Source of the DNA: Hyphomicrobiales bacterium
Lineage (GTDB): Bacteria > Pseudomonadota > Alphaproteobacteria > Rhizobiales > Rhizobiaceae
DNA: 64,000 nucleotides
Assembly (NCBI GenBank): GCA_900466005.1
Contig: UEGQ01000003.1
Span: forward strand, 620,001-684,000
Direction of reading: 5' to 3'
Position 1 is the stretch's first letter. Each line of letters begins with the position of its first letter. The position numbers and the translations under genes are program-made. Below are positions 40,458-49,564 of the stretch, one piece after another. Under the pieces are notes generated by a model, which saw only the letters and a list, made by a program, of their open reading frames with translations, had not been told where the DNA came from and searched no databases.

Positions 40458-41090
40458 ATGGACGGAACGGGACTGATTACCGGGGACGACGGGCTCGTGC
40501 GCTGCTTCTGGCACGGCAATCTGGAGGATTACCGCCGCTATCACGACGACGAATGGGGATATCCGGTTGCCGACGACCGCCGCCTCTTCGAGAAGATCTG
40601 CCTGGAAGGCTTCCAGTCCGGGCTCTCCTGGCTCACCATTCTGCGCAAGCGCGAGAATTTCCGTGCCGCCTTCGCCGCCTTCGATTTCGAGAAGGTCGCG
40701 CAGTTCGGCGAGGATGACATTGCACGATTGCTCGCCGATACAGGCATCGTGCGCCATCGCGGCAAGATCGTTTCGACAATCAACAACGCCGCCCGCGCGA
40801 TCGAGCTCAAGGCGGAGTTCGGCTCGCTCGCCCGCTATTTCTGGAGCTTCGAACCCGCCGCCGAGGAGCGTCCGCCGCGAATGGACTACGCGACGCTCAG
40901 GGCGAACCCGACCTCGCCGACCTCGGTGCGGCTCTCGAAGAACCTGCGCAAGCGCGGCTGGACCTTCGTCGGCCCGACGACGGTTTATGCCTTCATGCAG
41001 GCCATGGGGCTCGTCAACGATCACATCGAAGGCTGCGTCTGTCGCGGCAGGGTCGAGGCGATGCGCGAGGCCTTCGCCCGCCCGCGCTGA
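40458..41090 (+). CDS. tag: DNA-3-methyladenine glycosylase I
   Basis: Tag removes 3-methyladenine from alkylated DNA, starting base-excision repair. The 210-residue protein has the Tag signature RCFWHGNLEDYRRYHDDEWGYPV, the helix-hairpin region LFEKICLEGFQSGLSWLTILRKRENFR and a C-terminal His/Cys zinc-site pattern (NDHIEGCVCR). The length is slightly above the 187 residues of E. coli. The ATG at 40458 follows GGGAGA; a GTG at 40440 is in frame. It is convergent with the HAD gene, 4 bases away. Confidence 0.95.
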   Translation: MDGTGLITGDDGLVRCFWHGNLEDYRRYHDDEWGYPVADDRRLFEKICLEGFQSGLSWLTILRKRENFRAAFAAFDFEKVAQFGEDDIARLLADTGIVRHRGKIVSTINNAARAIELKAEFGSLARYFWSFEPAAEERPPRMDYATLRANPTSPTSVRLSKNLRKRGWTFVGPTTVYAFMQAMGLVNDHIEGCVCRGRVEAMREAFARPR

Positions 41091-41094
41091 CGAT

Positions 41095-41799
41095 CTACTG
41101 CAGGCTTGCGAGCAGGTCCGGCAACTCGCCGAGATGGGCGATCTCGCGGAAACGCGGCGCCTCGACCGGCTTTTCCACCTGCTCCAGCACCCAGGTCAGT
41201 TCGTGCGGCACGAACACCCCCCACGCACCGGCGGCGATCGCTGGCACGACGTCGGACTTCAGCGAATTGCCGACCATCATCGCCCGCTCCGCGCTGTCGC
41301 CGTTGCGGGAGAAGACGCGGCGGTAGGTGGTCGCAGTCTTGTCGGAGACGATCTCCACCGCGTCGAAAAGTTCGCCGAGCCCGGACTGCGCGAGCTTGCG
41401 CTCCTGGTCGAAGAGATCGCCCTTGGTGACGAGGATCAGGTAATAGTCGCCCGCGAGCCTCTCCAGCGTGTCGCGGGCATGCGGCAGCGTCTCGACGGGA
41501 TGGCTGAGAAGTTCCCGCCCGACCCGGAGGATATCGTCGATCACCCGTGCAGGCACGCAGCAGTCGGTGATTTCGAGCGCCGTTTCGATCATCGATAGGG
41601 TGAAGCCTTTGATGCCGAAGCCGTAGTAGGCGAGATTGCGCTTTTCCGCCTCCAGCAGCCGCCCGGAGATGTGCTCGGGCTCGGCGAAATCGGCGAGCAG
41701 GGCGGTGAAATGCTCTTCCGTCAGCCTGTAGTATTGCTCATTCTGCCAGAGTGTGTCGTCGGCATCGAAGCCGATCGTGGCAAGGGGGCGCAGGGTCAT
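41095..41799 (-). CDS. HAD-superfamily hydrolase (phosphatase)
   Basis: A 234-residue haloacid-dehalogenase phosphatase. Motif I is IGFDADDTLWQNE (DxDxT nucleophile), motif II YLILVTKGD, and motif III/IV AMMVGNSLKSDVVPAIAAG. The helical cap between residues 25 and 100 includes FGIKGFTLSMIETALEIT, as in the YjjG/phosphoglycolate phosphatase-like group. The substrate is not readable. I chose the ATG at 41799 (MTLRPLATIG), close to motif I. It stands between tag and the YeiH gene. Confidence 0.88.
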   Translation of the reverse strand: MTLRPLATIGFDADDTLWQNEQYYRLTEEHFTALLADFAEPEHISGRLLEAEKRNLAYYGFGIKGFTLSMIETALEITDCCVPARVIDDILRVGRELLSHPVETLPHARDTLERLAGDYYLILVTKGDLFDQERKLAQSGLGELFDAVEIVSDKTATTYRRVFSRNGDSAERAMMVGNSLKSDVVPAIAAGAWGVFVPHELTWVLEQVEKPVEAPRFREIAHLGELPDLLASLQ

Positions 41800-41894
41800 T
41801 GTCGGTAGTCCGCCGCATGGTGTCGATCGGCCCCGAAGTTTAGCCCTCGCCTGTGGCAAAGCAATGGTTTCGCGCGGGAAACCCTAGGACACGA

Positions 41895-42902
41895 TCAGTT
41901 GATCGCGAGAAGCGTGAGCAATACGAGGCTGAGCGCGCAGAGCACGAGGAGCGAGGCGATCGCAGCGAGGACCACCCTGCCGCCGGAGCGGGTGACGGAG
42001 CGCACGTCGACGGTCAGCCCCAACCCGGCCATGGCAACGGTGGTGAGCAGGCCGGAGGCGGTTGTGATCGGTTCGAGGAGAACCGGCGGAATCGCGCCGG
42101 CCGAGCGTAGCGCCATCATTGCGGCGAAGCCGGCGATGAACCAGGGCGCCACGTGCCGAAGCGATGCCTTGCCGCCCGCACCGTTGCCAACGGCTCCGAG
42201 CACCAGCAGGACCGGGCCGAGCATCAGCACGCGGATCAGCTTGACCACCGTACCGGCATGGGTGCTGACGAGGCCGGCCGAGGCGGTTACCGCCAGCACC
42301 TGCGGTACGGCGTAGACGGTGAGGCCGGCGAAGATGCCGAACTGCAGGTCGCTGAGTTGCGCCGCTGCGTGCAGGACAGGCATCAGAAGAACGGCGGCGA
42401 CGCCGAGCACGGCAGTAAAAGCGATCGCCGCCGCGACATCGTCTGCCTCGGCCGCGATCACCGGGGCGGCGGCCGCAATCGCCGAATTGCCGCAGATCGA
42501 GTTGCCGCAGGCGACCAGCGTCGCGAGCTTAGGGGTGAGGCCGAGCGCCCGTCCGATCCCGTAGCTGACGGCAAGCGAGAGCACCACGACGGCGGCGATC
42601 CCCGCGACCAGCAGCGTGCCGGCCGCGCCGATCTCGGCGATGCTGACCGAGGCGCCGAGCAAGACCACGGCCACTTCGAGCAGGATCTTGGCGCTGAAGG
42701 CGATCCCGGCGTCGAAGGCGGACGGGATACGAAGAGAGGAACGCACTGCCGTCCCGAGGAGGATGGCGAGCACCAGGCTCTCGATCCAGTGCCCGCCGGA
42801 AAGCGCGACTTCGACGCGCTCGAGGAGAATGGCGAGACCGGAAACGAGAACCGAAAGGGCAATGCCCGGCAGGAGGCGGGGAAATGCGGAAAGCGGGAGC
42901 AT
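41895..42902 (-). CDS. YeiH/UPF0324 family putative sulfate exporter
   Basis: A 335-residue inner-membrane protein with about ten helices, of the UPF0324 (YeiH) family, annotated as a putative sulfate or sulfonate-linked exporter. Family hallmarks are AKILLEVAVVLLGASVSI, VACGNSICGNSAIAAAAPVI and STHAGTVVKLIRVLMLGPVL. Function in this family is poorly established. I prefer the ATG at 42902; a TTG at 42935 would extend the protein by 11 residues. It is divergent from a LysR gene across 108 bases containing a perfect inverted repeat, a common YeiH-YeiE arrangement. Confidence 0.85.
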   Translation of the reverse strand: MLPLSAFPRLLPGIALSVLVSGLAILLERVEVALSGGHWIESLVLAILLGTAVRSSLRIPSAFDAGIAFSAKILLEVAVVLLGASVSIAEIGAAGTLLVAGIAAVVVLSLAVSYGIGRALGLTPKLATLVACGNSICGNSAIAAAAPVIAAEADDVAAAIAFTAVLGVAAVLLMPVLHAAAQLSDLQFGIFAGLTVYAVPQVLAVTASAGLVSTHAGTVVKLIRVLMLGPVLLVLGAVGNGAGGKASLRHVAPWFIAGFAAMMALRSAGAIPPVLLEPITTASGLLTTVAMAGLGLTVDVRSVTRSGGRVVLAAIASLLVLCALSLVLLTLLAIN

Positions 42903-42979
42903 GGCGACCGAGGGAGAGTGGATGACTGGCCGCAACTTGCTCTGCGTGACCGTCGACTTCCATCGAATAGTCTCTTATG

Positions 42980-43004
42980 TTTCGTTCGGAAAATCAGAAC
43001 GAAA
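42980..43004. promoter_or_regulatory. Inverted-repeat operator between yeiH-type gene and its LysR regulator
   Basis: TTTCGTTC (42980-42987), nine bases, then GAACGAAA (42997-43004): a perfect 8-base inverted repeat. It lies just before the lysR start (43011) and 78 bases from the exporter start, the place expected for LysR binding and autoregulation. Confidence 0.6.
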
Positions 43005-43010
43005 GAAGCC

Positions 43011-43916
43011 ATGACCTTCGAGCAGCTCTCCATCTTCGTCGCGGTCGCCGAACGCGAGCACCTGACCCGCGCCGCGGAAGCCCTGAGGCTGACGCCGTCG
43101 GCCGTCAGTGCCGCGATCCGCAATCTCGAGGCTTTCTATCGTGTCGCTCTGTTCCATCGGGTCGGCCGACGGATCGAACTCACTGAAGAGGGCCGGCAGT
43201 TCCTCGAAGAGGCCCGCGCGGTGTTGCGCCGCGTGCGCTCCGCCGAACAGACGCTTGCCGAACTCGGCGGCCTGATGCGCGGCACGCTCGTGGTCGAGGC
43301 GAGCCAGACAGTCGCGAGCTACTGGCTGCCGCCGGTGCTGATGCGCTTCCATCGCGCCCATTCCGGCGTGGACCTCAAGTTCACCCTCGGGAATACGACC
43401 TCCGTCACCGCGGCGGTGCTGGAAGGCAGGGCCGATATCGGCTTCGTCGAGGGCGTGGTCGACGAGCCGGCGCTCTCGGTCTCGCGCCTCATCGACGATG
43501 CGATCCTGGTCGTCACGGCGCCCGACCACCCCTGGGCGGACGGCAGGCCGCTTGCGCCGCAGGACCTGGTGGACGGCTCCGACTGGGTGATGCGCGAGGC
43601 GGGGTCCGGCACCCGTGCGGCCTTCGAAGCGGCGATCGCCGCGCGCGGCGTCGATCCGGCGGACCTGAAGGTGGTGCTGGAACTGCCCTCCAACGAGGCG
43701 GTGCTGTCGGCCGTTCGTACCGGCGGCAGTGCGACCGTCGTCGCCGGCGTTGCCGCACGGTGTTTTGTTGATGCGGCGCGACTCGCGCGGGTAAATTTCA
43801 CGTTGCCGCCGCGCGCCTTCTCCGTCCTTCGCCACAAGGAGCGGCGCGCGAGCCGGGCGGCCGATGCGCTCGAACGGCTCGCCCGCGAAGCAGCCGCGTC
43901 CCCAGCCTCGGAATAG
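43011..43916 (+). CDS. LysR-family regulator (YeiE/CysB-like group)
   Basis: A 301-residue LysR protein: helix-turn-helix MTFEQLSIFVAVAEREHLTRAAEALRLTPSAVSAAI, then an effector domain with GTLVVEASQTVASYWLPPVLMRF, WVMREAGSGTRAAFEAAI and LPSNEAVLSAVRTGGSATVVA. These stretches resemble YeiE and the CbbR-like LysR proteins. It is divergent from the YeiH-family exporter, which it probably controls. A well-formed inverted repeat lies between them. The ligand is unknown; YeiE of enterobacteria responds to sulfite, but I cannot infer the same here. Confidence 0.9.
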   Translation: MTFEQLSIFVAVAEREHLTRAAEALRLTPSAVSAAIRNLEAFYRVALFHRVGRRIELTEEGRQFLEEARAVLRRVRSAEQTLAELGGLMRGTLVVEASQTVASYWLPPVLMRFHRAHSGVDLKFTLGNTTSVTAAVLEGRADIGFVEGVVDEPALSVSRLIDDAILVVTAPDHPWADGRPLAPQDLVDGSDWVMREAGSGTRAAFEAAIAARGVDPADLKVVLELPSNEAVLSAVRTGGSATVVAGVAARCFVDAARLARVNFTLPPRAFSVLRHKERRASRAADALERLAREAAASPASE

Positions 43917-43937
43917 CGCCGGCCCTCGGGCATTTCG

Positions 43938-44693
43938 TCAGACGGCGATCACCTCGTGGACAATGCGATAGTCCCGGCTCTCCTCGCCGAGCGGCGCGAT
44001 CGGCCATTGCCAGTGTGCCTTCGGCTCCGGTGCGGAAACGCCGTGCAGGAGGTCGGCGGTTTCGTGGAGGTGCCCCGTGCGGTCGATGACCGAGAAGGCG
44101 GTGTCAGTGACGAGGCAGGTCCGGCAGGGAAGGCCGGCGAGCCCGTCGATATGGGCGCGGATGAGACGGGGCAGGGCGTCCTCGGGCATGGACCCGGCCG
44201 GCTCGGTGGCGAGCCGTCGCTTCACTCCGAGTCCGACCTGCGACAGGAGGTTCGCCGAGACGACGAAATCGAGATAGGGCACCTGCCGCAGGAAGGAGAG
44301 CGGTTCCGATTCTTCGCCGGCGGCGAGTTGGTCGTAGCCTGACAGATCGCGCTCGATCAGACGGACGTTGCGGCGGCGCGCGAAAGCCAGGCCGAGACGC
44401 ACGCTCGCCAGATGCACGAGGTCGACGAGGACGACGGTGTCGAAGCTTGCCGCGAGCGCATCGATCGGCACGTCGCGCAGCAGTCCCGAGCCGAGCACCA
44501 CTGCGGTGCGGCGTTGGCGCTGGTCTTGTATTGCATCGAGAATGAAGGCGCGCGTGTTCTCTTCGTGCGGCGCCCAGTCGGAGGCACAGCGTCGCGCCCG
44601 CGCCCAGAGCCGCACCGAGGCATTGATTTCGCCGCCGCGACGTCGGCCGGAGAGGGCATAGGTCGCCGCGAAGTTCAGCGCTTCGGCAAGCAT
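43938..44693 (-). CDS. Rossmann-fold (methyltransferase-like) protein of unknown function
   Basis: A 251-residue protein without a clear family. Residues 62-85 (RTAVVLGSGLLRDVPIDALAASFDTVVLVDLVHL) resemble a SAM-binding motif I followed by an acidic strand end. FARRRNVRLIERDLSGYD could be motif II/III, and VPYLDFVVSANLLSQVGLG resembles the motif IV region of methyltransferases. Catalytic identity is uncertain. Its start codon shares one base with the stop of the upstream GyrI-like gene (TGATG), so the two are translated as a pair. Confidence 0.6.
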   Translation of the reverse strand: MLAEALNFAATYALSGRRRGGEINASVRLWARARRCASDWAPHEENTRAFILDAIQDQRQRRTAVVLGSGLLRDVPIDALAASFDTVVLVDLVHLASVRLGLAFARRRNVRLIERDLSGYDQLAAGEESEPLSFLRQVPYLDFVVSANLLSQVGLGVKRRLATEPAGSMPEDALPRLIRAHIDGLAGLPCRTCLVTDTAFSVIDRTGHLHETADLLHGVSAPEPKAHWQWPIAPLGEESRDYRIVHEVIAV

Positions 44694-45136
44694 CAGGCGA
44701 GCGAAAGCGAGGCCGGCGCCAGCGCCACATGCAGCTCATGCGGCGTATCCGGAAGGCCGGGGGCATAGCCGAAGTCGAGCTTGAATTCGGTGGTGCGGAG
44801 CCCCCTGCGGTCGGCATGGGCATAGAGCATGGAAAAGCCCTTGTAGATGTCGGCGAGCGGTCCGGTATGGACGAGGCGGAGATAGCGTTGCGCCGGTACC
44901 ACGAGCCGGGTCATGCCTTCCGGCACTTCCGTCGCCGTGGCGGCCATGAAGCCGACGAGTTCGCGGTAGACGCCGTCTTCGCTGCCGGTCGAGACTTCCA
45001 GGAAGGCCGTCGCCCCGGTTTCGGCCTCGAACAGGCGGGTCCAGGCACCCGGCACAACCCGCGAAAGATCCTCGAAGCGTCCTTCGACGGCGATACCGAC
45101 GACAACCAGTTCCGGCAATTCGACGAGCTCGATCAT
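44693..45136 (-). CDS. GyrI-like small-molecule-binding domain protein
   Basis: A 147-residue GyrI/AraC effector-binding-type protein (SOUL-like fold). It shows the usual beta-alpha pattern, [21 protein letters not shown], then [41 protein letters not shown] and FKLDFGYAP. Such stand-alone domains bind hydrophobic drugs or cyclopropanes, or inhibit gyrase; here the ligand is unknown. The ATG at 45136 follows AGGAGGCC. It is coupled to the downstream methyltransferase-like gene and divergent from hisS. Confidence 0.75.
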   Translation of the reverse strand: MIELVELPELVVVGIAVEGRFEDLSRVVPGAWTRLFEAETGATAFLEVSTGSEDGVYRELVGFMAATATEVPEGMTRLVVPAQRYLRLVHTGPLADIYKGFSMLYAHADRRGLRTTEFKLDFGYAPGLPDTPHELHVALAPASLSLA

Positions 45137-45330
45137 GGTGGCCTCCTGAGATGTTGCGGGCGATCGATGGCCTGCGCGGCCAAGGTGCAAGTCGGGGCGA
45201 AGCTAGTGCCGCGCCTCGAGCCGGTCAAGCGCCGTGGAGAGGGTGCGCGGATCATTCCGCTTGCCGGTTTTTCCCCAATCCGTTAGAGCAGGCCGCAGCC
45301 CAAATCCCGCAATGTCCGGACACGCCCGCC

Positions 45331-46857
45331 ATGAATGAAAAGCCCAGGAAACCGCAGAAGCTGAAGGCCCGCCTGCCGCGCGGCTTCGTCGATCGCGAGG
45401 CCGCCGACATCCGCGCCGTCAACGAAATGGTGGGCAAGATCCGCGAGGTCTACGAGCGTTACGGTTTCGATCCGGTCGAGACGCCGCTTTTCGAATACAC
45501 CGATGCGCTCGGCAAGTTCCTGCCGGACGCCGACCGCCCGAACGAGGGTGTCTTCTCGCTGCAGGACGACGACGACCAGTGGATGAGCCTGCGCTACGAC
45601 CTGACGGCGCCGCTCGCCCGCCACGTGGCGGAGAATTTCCAGGAAATCCAGCTCCCCTACCGCACCTATCGCGCCGGCTACGTCTTCCGCAACGAGAAGC
45701 CCGGCCCGGGCCGCTTCCGCCAGTTCATGCAGTTCGACGCCGACACCGTTGGCGCGCCGGGCGTGCAGGCGGATGCCGAAATGTGCATGATGATGGCCGA
45801 CACGCTGGAAGCCCTCGGCATCAAGCGCGGCGACTATGTGATCCGGGTGAACAACCGCAAGGTTCTCGACGGCGTCATGGAAGCGATCGGCGTCGGCGGC
45901 GACGAGAATGCGGCCCGCCGGCTGACCGTGCTGCGCGCAATCGACAAGCTCGACAAATTCGGCACTGAAGGTGTCACGCTGCTGCTCGGCGAAGGCCGCA
46001 AGGACGAGTCCGGCGACTTCACCAAGGGTGCTGGGCTCAATGCCGACCAGATCGAAAAAGTTCTCTTCTTCGTCTCGATCACAGACTACGCCGAGAGCGC
46101 GGTTCATCTCGCCGAACTCGTTGCCGGGACGGAAAAGGGCGCCGAAGGCGTCGACGAACTGAATCTCATCCGCAGGCTTGTGCTGGGCGCCGGCTACGGC
46201 CCCGACCGTATCAAGATCGACCCCTCCGTCGTCCGCGGTCTCGAATACTACACCGGCCCCGTCTACGAAGCCGAGCTCACCTTCGACGTCACCAACGAGA
46301 AGGGCGAGAAGGTCGTCTTCGGTTCGGTTGGCGGCGGCGGGCGCTATGACGGCCTCGTCTCGCGCTTTATGGGCCAGCCGGTTCCTGCCACGGGCTTTTC
46401 CATCGGCGTGTCGCGCCTGATGACGGCCTTGAAGAACCTCGGCAAGCTCGGCGCCGACGAGGTCGTGGCTCCCGTCCTCGTCACCGTCATGGACGGCGAT
46501 GTCGAGAGCATGGGCCGCTACCAGAAGTTCACGCAGGATCTCCGCAATGCCGGCATCCGCGCCGAAATGTACCAGGGCAACTGGAAGAAATTCGGCAACC
46601 AGCTGAAATATGCCGACCGCCGCGGTTGCCCGATCGCCATCATCCAGGGCGGCGACGAGCGGGCCCAGGGCGTCGTGCAGATCAAGGACCTCATCGAGGG
46701 CAAGCGCCTCTCCGGCGAGATCACCGACAACGCCGAATGGCGCGAGGCCCGCGTGGCGCAGGAGGTCGTGCCGGAAGCCGATCTGGTCGCCAAGGTCCGG
46801 GAAATCCTCGAGGCCCAGGCCGAGGACCGCCGGCGGGCGAAGCAGGCCGATGTTTAA
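45331..46857 (+). CDS. hisS: Histidyl-tRNA synthetase
   Basis: HisS charges tRNA-His. The 508-residue class II synthetase has motif 2 in [32 protein letters not shown] and the HisA-type signature [14 protein letters not shown], with motif 3 [32 protein letters not shown]-terminal anticodon-binding domain follows (VLVTVMDG...[22 protein letters not shown]). Alphaproteobacterial HisS proteins are longer than the 424 residues of E. coli and carry this insertion pattern. The ATG at 45331 is the first before conserved sequence. A repeat element separates it from hisZG. Confidence 0.97.
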   Translation: MNEKPRKPQKLKARLPRGFVDREAADIRAVNEMVGKIREVYERYGFDPVETPLFEYTDALGKFLPDADRPNEGVFSLQDDDDQWMSLRYDLTAPLARHVAENFQEIQLPYRTYRAGYVFRNEKPGPGRFRQFMQFDADTVGAPGVQADAEMCMMMADTLEALGIKRGDYVIRVNNRKVLDGVMEAIGVGGDENAARRLTVLRAIDKLDKFGTEGVTLLLGEGRKDESGDFTKGAGLNADQIEKVLFFVSITDYAESAVHLAELVAGTEKGAEGVDELNLIRRLVLGAGYGPDRIKIDPSVVRGLEYYTGPVYEAELTFDVTNEKGEKVVFGSVGGGGRYDGLVSRFMGQPVPATGFSIGVSRLMTALKNLGKLGADEVVAPVLVTVMDGDVESMGRYQKFTQDLRNAGIRAEMYQGNWKKFGNQLKYADRRGCPIAIIQGGDERAQGVVQIKDLIEGKRLSGEITDNAEWREARVAQEVVPEADLVAKVREILEAQAEDRRRAKQADV

Positions 46858-46870
46858 GCTCTGCGGCTAT

Positions 46871-47026
46871 CCCCTCCCCAACCCTCCCCACAAGAGGGAG
46901 GGGGAAGGTCGGCGCGTGCCGTTGGCCTCGGGGATAACCTCCCCGCTGAGCCAGGCTGGGGGAGCAGGCATCTTCCCCGAGTCCTCTCCTCCCTTGTGGG
47001 GGAGATGGGCGGCAGCCCAGAGGGGG
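46871..47026. repeat. Palindromic intergenic repeat between hisS and hisZ
   Basis: A C-rich block beginning CCCCTCCCCAACCCTCCCC with ACAAGAGGGAGGGGG (46871-46904) is matched in inverted form by CTCTCCTCCCTTGTGGGGGAG near 46984-47004. Shorter palindromes lie between. The whole could fold into one long structure. The start resembles the glcD-glcE repeat (CCCAACCCTC consensus), so both may belong to one repeat family. Confidence 0.65.
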
Positions 47027-47055
47027 TCTTTTTCCTCTATCGCAGGAGCCTTCCC

Positions 47056-48177
47056 ATGCCCCTGATCGACATGCCCGATTTCGCCGCTGACATTCTCGCC
47101 GAGTTCGCCGATCGCGGCACCGTGCGGGTCGACACGCCGGTCATCCAGCCAGCCGAGCCGTTTCTCGACATGGCCGGCGAGGACCTTCGCCGGCGCATCT
47201 TCCTGACCGAGAACGAGCGGGGGACGAGCCTCTGCCTGCGGCCGGAATTCACCATTCCCGTCTGTCTCCGCCACATCGAGACGGCGACCGGCACGCCGAA
47301 GCGCTACGCCTATCTCGGCGAGGTCTTCCGCCAGCGGCGCGAGGGCGGAAACGAATTCTACCAGGCCGGCATCGAGGACCTCGGCGACACCGCGATCGCC
47401 CGTGCCGATGCTCGCGCGATCGGCGACGCCTGGGGCGTGCTCACCCGCCTCCTGCCGCAGCGGCGCCTCTCGGTCGTGCTCGGCGACCAGGCGGTGTTCG
47501 AGGCGGTCGTCGAAGCACTCGGCCTGCCTGGCGGCTGGCAGAAGCGGCTGATCCACGCCTTCGGCAACAGCGAGCAGATCGAACAGCTCCTGTGCAAGCT
47601 TGCGAGCCCCAACCATGTGCAGGGTCTCGATCCCGTGGTTGCGAACCTCGTGGCGAACGGCGACGAGGCGGCGCTGATCGCTCATATCGACGCCACCATG
47701 CAGGCGACCGGCTATTCCACCAATGCCAGCCGCTCGCCCGTCGAGATCGCCGCGCGGCTGAAGGAGAAGCTGGCGCTCGCGGAGACCCGGCTCGACGGCG
47801 CGGCCCTGCTGCTGCTGCGCGAGTTTCTCTCGCTCGAACTGCCGCTGTCGGAAGCCTCAGCCGCGCTCGCCGGCTTTGCCGATGCGGCTGGCCTCAGGCT
47901 CGGGCCGGCGCTCTCGCGGTTCGACGAGCGGGTCGCGGCGCTTGCCAATATCGGCCTCGATCTCTCCCGGATCATTTATCGTGCCGCCTTCGGCCGTCCG
48001 CTCGATTACTATACCGGCCTTGTCTACGAGATCGGTGTCGAGGATGTGCCTGCGGTGCTGGCCGGCGGCGGCCGCTTCGACCGGCTGCTGACTCTGCTCG
48101 GTGCGGAAAACCATATTCCGGCCGTCGGCTTCTCGCTGTGGCTTGACCGGATCGAGGCGGCGAGGGCCTCCATATGA
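47056..48177 (+). CDS. hisZ: ATP phosphoribosyltransferase regulatory subunit HisZ
   Basis: HisZ is a HisS paralogue without aminoacylation activity; it pairs with short-form HisG to make ATP phosphoribosyltransferase and gives histidine feedback control. The 373-residue protein keeps the class II catalytic core ([73 protein letters not shown]) but lacks the anticodon-binding domain. Its start at 47056 follows AGGAGCC. It overlaps hisG by four bases (ATGA), so the subunits are made together. Confidence 0.94.
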   Translation: MPLIDMPDFAADILAEFADRGTVRVDTPVIQPAEPFLDMAGEDLRRRIFLTENERGTSLCLRPEFTIPVCLRHIETATGTPKRYAYLGEVFRQRREGGNEFYQAGIEDLGDTAIARADARAIGDAWGVLTRLLPQRRLSVVLGDQAVFEAVVEALGLPGGWQKRLIHAFGNSEQIEQLLCKLASPNHVQGLDPVVANLVANGDEAALIAHIDATMQATGYSTNASRSPVEIAARLKEKLALAETRLDGAALLLLREFLSLELPLSEASAALAGFADAAGLRLGPALSRFDERVAALANIGLDLSRIIYRAAFGRPLDYYTGLVYEIGVEDVPAVLAGGGRFDRLLTLLGAENHIPAVGFSLWLDRIEAARASI

Positions 48178-48872
48178 CCATCACGATCGCACTCCCCTCC
48201 AAGGGCCGGATGAAGGACGACGCCTCGGCGATCTTCGAGAAGGCCGGCATGAAGATCGTCGCCGTCGGCAACGACCGTTCCTATCGCGGCCGCGTCGAAG
48301 GCTGGGACGACATCGAAATCGCCTTCCTCTCGGCGTCGGAGATTTCCCGCGAGATCGGCAACGGCACCGTCGATTTCGGCATCACCGGCGAGGACCTGAT
48401 CCGCGAAGGCTTGGCGGAAGCCGACAAGCGCGTCGAGATCTGCGCCCGCCTCGGCTTCGGTCATGCCGATGTCGTGGTCGCCGTGCCCGAGATCTGGCTT
48501 GATGTCGACAGCATGGCCGACCTCGGCGACGTCGCTGCCGATTTCCGCACCCGCCACGGCCGGCGGCTCACGATCGCGACGAAATACTGGCGGCTGACGC
48601 AGCAGTTCTTCTCGAGCCAGCACGGCATCCAGCTCTACCGCATCGTCGAGAGCCTCGGTGCGACGGAAGGGGCGCCGGCGGCCGGCCAGGCCGATATCAT
48701 CGTCGACATCACCTCGACGGGCTCGACGCTCAGGGCCAACCACCTGAAGATCCTCTCGGACGGCGTGATCCTGAAGTCCGAGGCCTGCCTGGTGCGCGCC
48801 CGCAAGGCAAGCCATGAGGGCGACGCGCTGGTCGGAAAGATCATCGAGGCGGTGCGGCGCGCGGTCGCCTGA
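48174..48872 (+). CDS. hisG: ATP phosphoribosyltransferase catalytic subunit, short form
   Basis: HisG joins ATP and PRPP in the first step of histidine synthesis. The 232-residue protein is the short form lacking the C-terminal regulatory domain, which is why HisZ is required. Key stretches are [28 protein letters not shown] and the PRPP-binding loop [22 protein letters not shown]. It is translationally coupled to hisZ and ends at a strong terminator, so hisZG (perhaps with hisS) is a unit. Confidence 0.96.
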   Translation: MTITIALPSKGRMKDDASAIFEKAGMKIVAVGNDRSYRGRVEGWDDIEIAFLSASEISREIGNGTVDFGITGEDLIREGLAEADKRVEICARLGFGHADVVVAVPEIWLDVDSMADLGDVAADFRTRHGRRLTIATKYWRLTQQFFSSQHGIQLYRIVESLGATEGAPAAGQADIIVDITSTGSTLRANHLKILSDGVILKSEACLVRARKASHEGDALVGKIIEAVRRAVA

Positions 48873-48904
48873 TCGTCTCGGTCTTCCTTCCGCCGAACAG
48901 CAAG

Positions 48905-48936
48905 GAACCCGCCGGATCGCTCCGGCGGGTTCTTTC
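48905..48936 (+). terminator. Rho-independent terminator after hisG
   Basis: A perfect 12-base stem GAACCCGCCGGA / TCCGGCGGGTTC with loop TCGC (48905-48932), then TTTC. It lies 32 bases after hisG and 25 bases before the convergent doxX end. Confidence 0.85.
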
Positions 48937-48961
48937 ATTCACGGCAGGGGTGCCTGAAATG

Positions 48962-49405
48962 TCAGGCGATCGCGTAGGCGCCGCGGCGGGCGTCGAGCGA
49001 GTAGGCGCCAGGGCCGAAGGTGGCGAGCACGATATAGGCGCCGGCGAGCGTGATGTTCTTCATCATCATGATCTGGTTCAGCACGGTCAGCCAGCCGTTG
49101 GCGGCAGCCGGGAAGTCCGGAACGTTGATCGCCGAGCCGTGGAAGACGACGCCGGTGAAGACGCAGAAGGCGGCGAGCAGCCAGCCGGCGATCCGGGTCT
49201 GATAGCCGACGAGGACGGCAAGGCCGGCGACGAATTCGAAGAGCCCGGCGAGGTAGGCGAGCGCGGTCGCGGCGGGCAGGCCGGCGCCGGCGATCATGCC
49301 TGCGGTGGCGCTCGGGTCGGCAAGCTTGCCGAAGCCGGAATAGATGAAGATGAAGGACAAGAGGACGCGGCCGAGAAGGATGGCCAGGTTGTTGGCGTTC
49401 GACAT
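48962..49405 (-). CDS. DoxX family membrane protein
   Basis: A 147-residue inner-membrane protein with four helices of the DoxX family: LLGRVLLSFIFIYSGFGKLADPSATAGMI near the N-terminus, then LAGLFEFVAGLAVLVGYQTRIAGWLLAAFCVFTGVVFH and LNQIMMMKNITLAGAYIVLATFGPGAYSLD. DoxX-like proteins are small quinone- or redox-linked membrane proteins; some form complexes with superoxide dismutase and rhodanese in mycobacteria. The role here is unknown. The ATG at 49405 follows AGGAGCC. Confidence 0.85.
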   Translation of the reverse strand: MSNANNLAILLGRVLLSFIFIYSGFGKLADPSATAGMIAGAGLPAATALAYLAGLFEFVAGLAVLVGYQTRIAGWLLAAFCVFTGVVFHGSAINVPDFPAAANGWLTVLNQIMMMKNITLAGAYIVLATFGPGAYSLDARRGAYAIA

Positions 49406-49564
49406 GAAAGGCTCCTGTTTGCGTGTGCCTGCATGCAGGCGGTCAATGACGATTTCGCAAACCTTTTCCCACGCATCCACTGTTGCGGATAGATGCACAA
49501 CTCTTGACTCTTCGTTCAAGAATAGGGAACAACAGCCGTCGGGGCCGGCCGGCGTCTCCTGTCC

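Noticed and set aside
45137..45330. Search for a histidine-codon leader or attenuator upstream of hisS
   Set aside because: No run of histidine codons and no terminator hairpin with a T tract was found.
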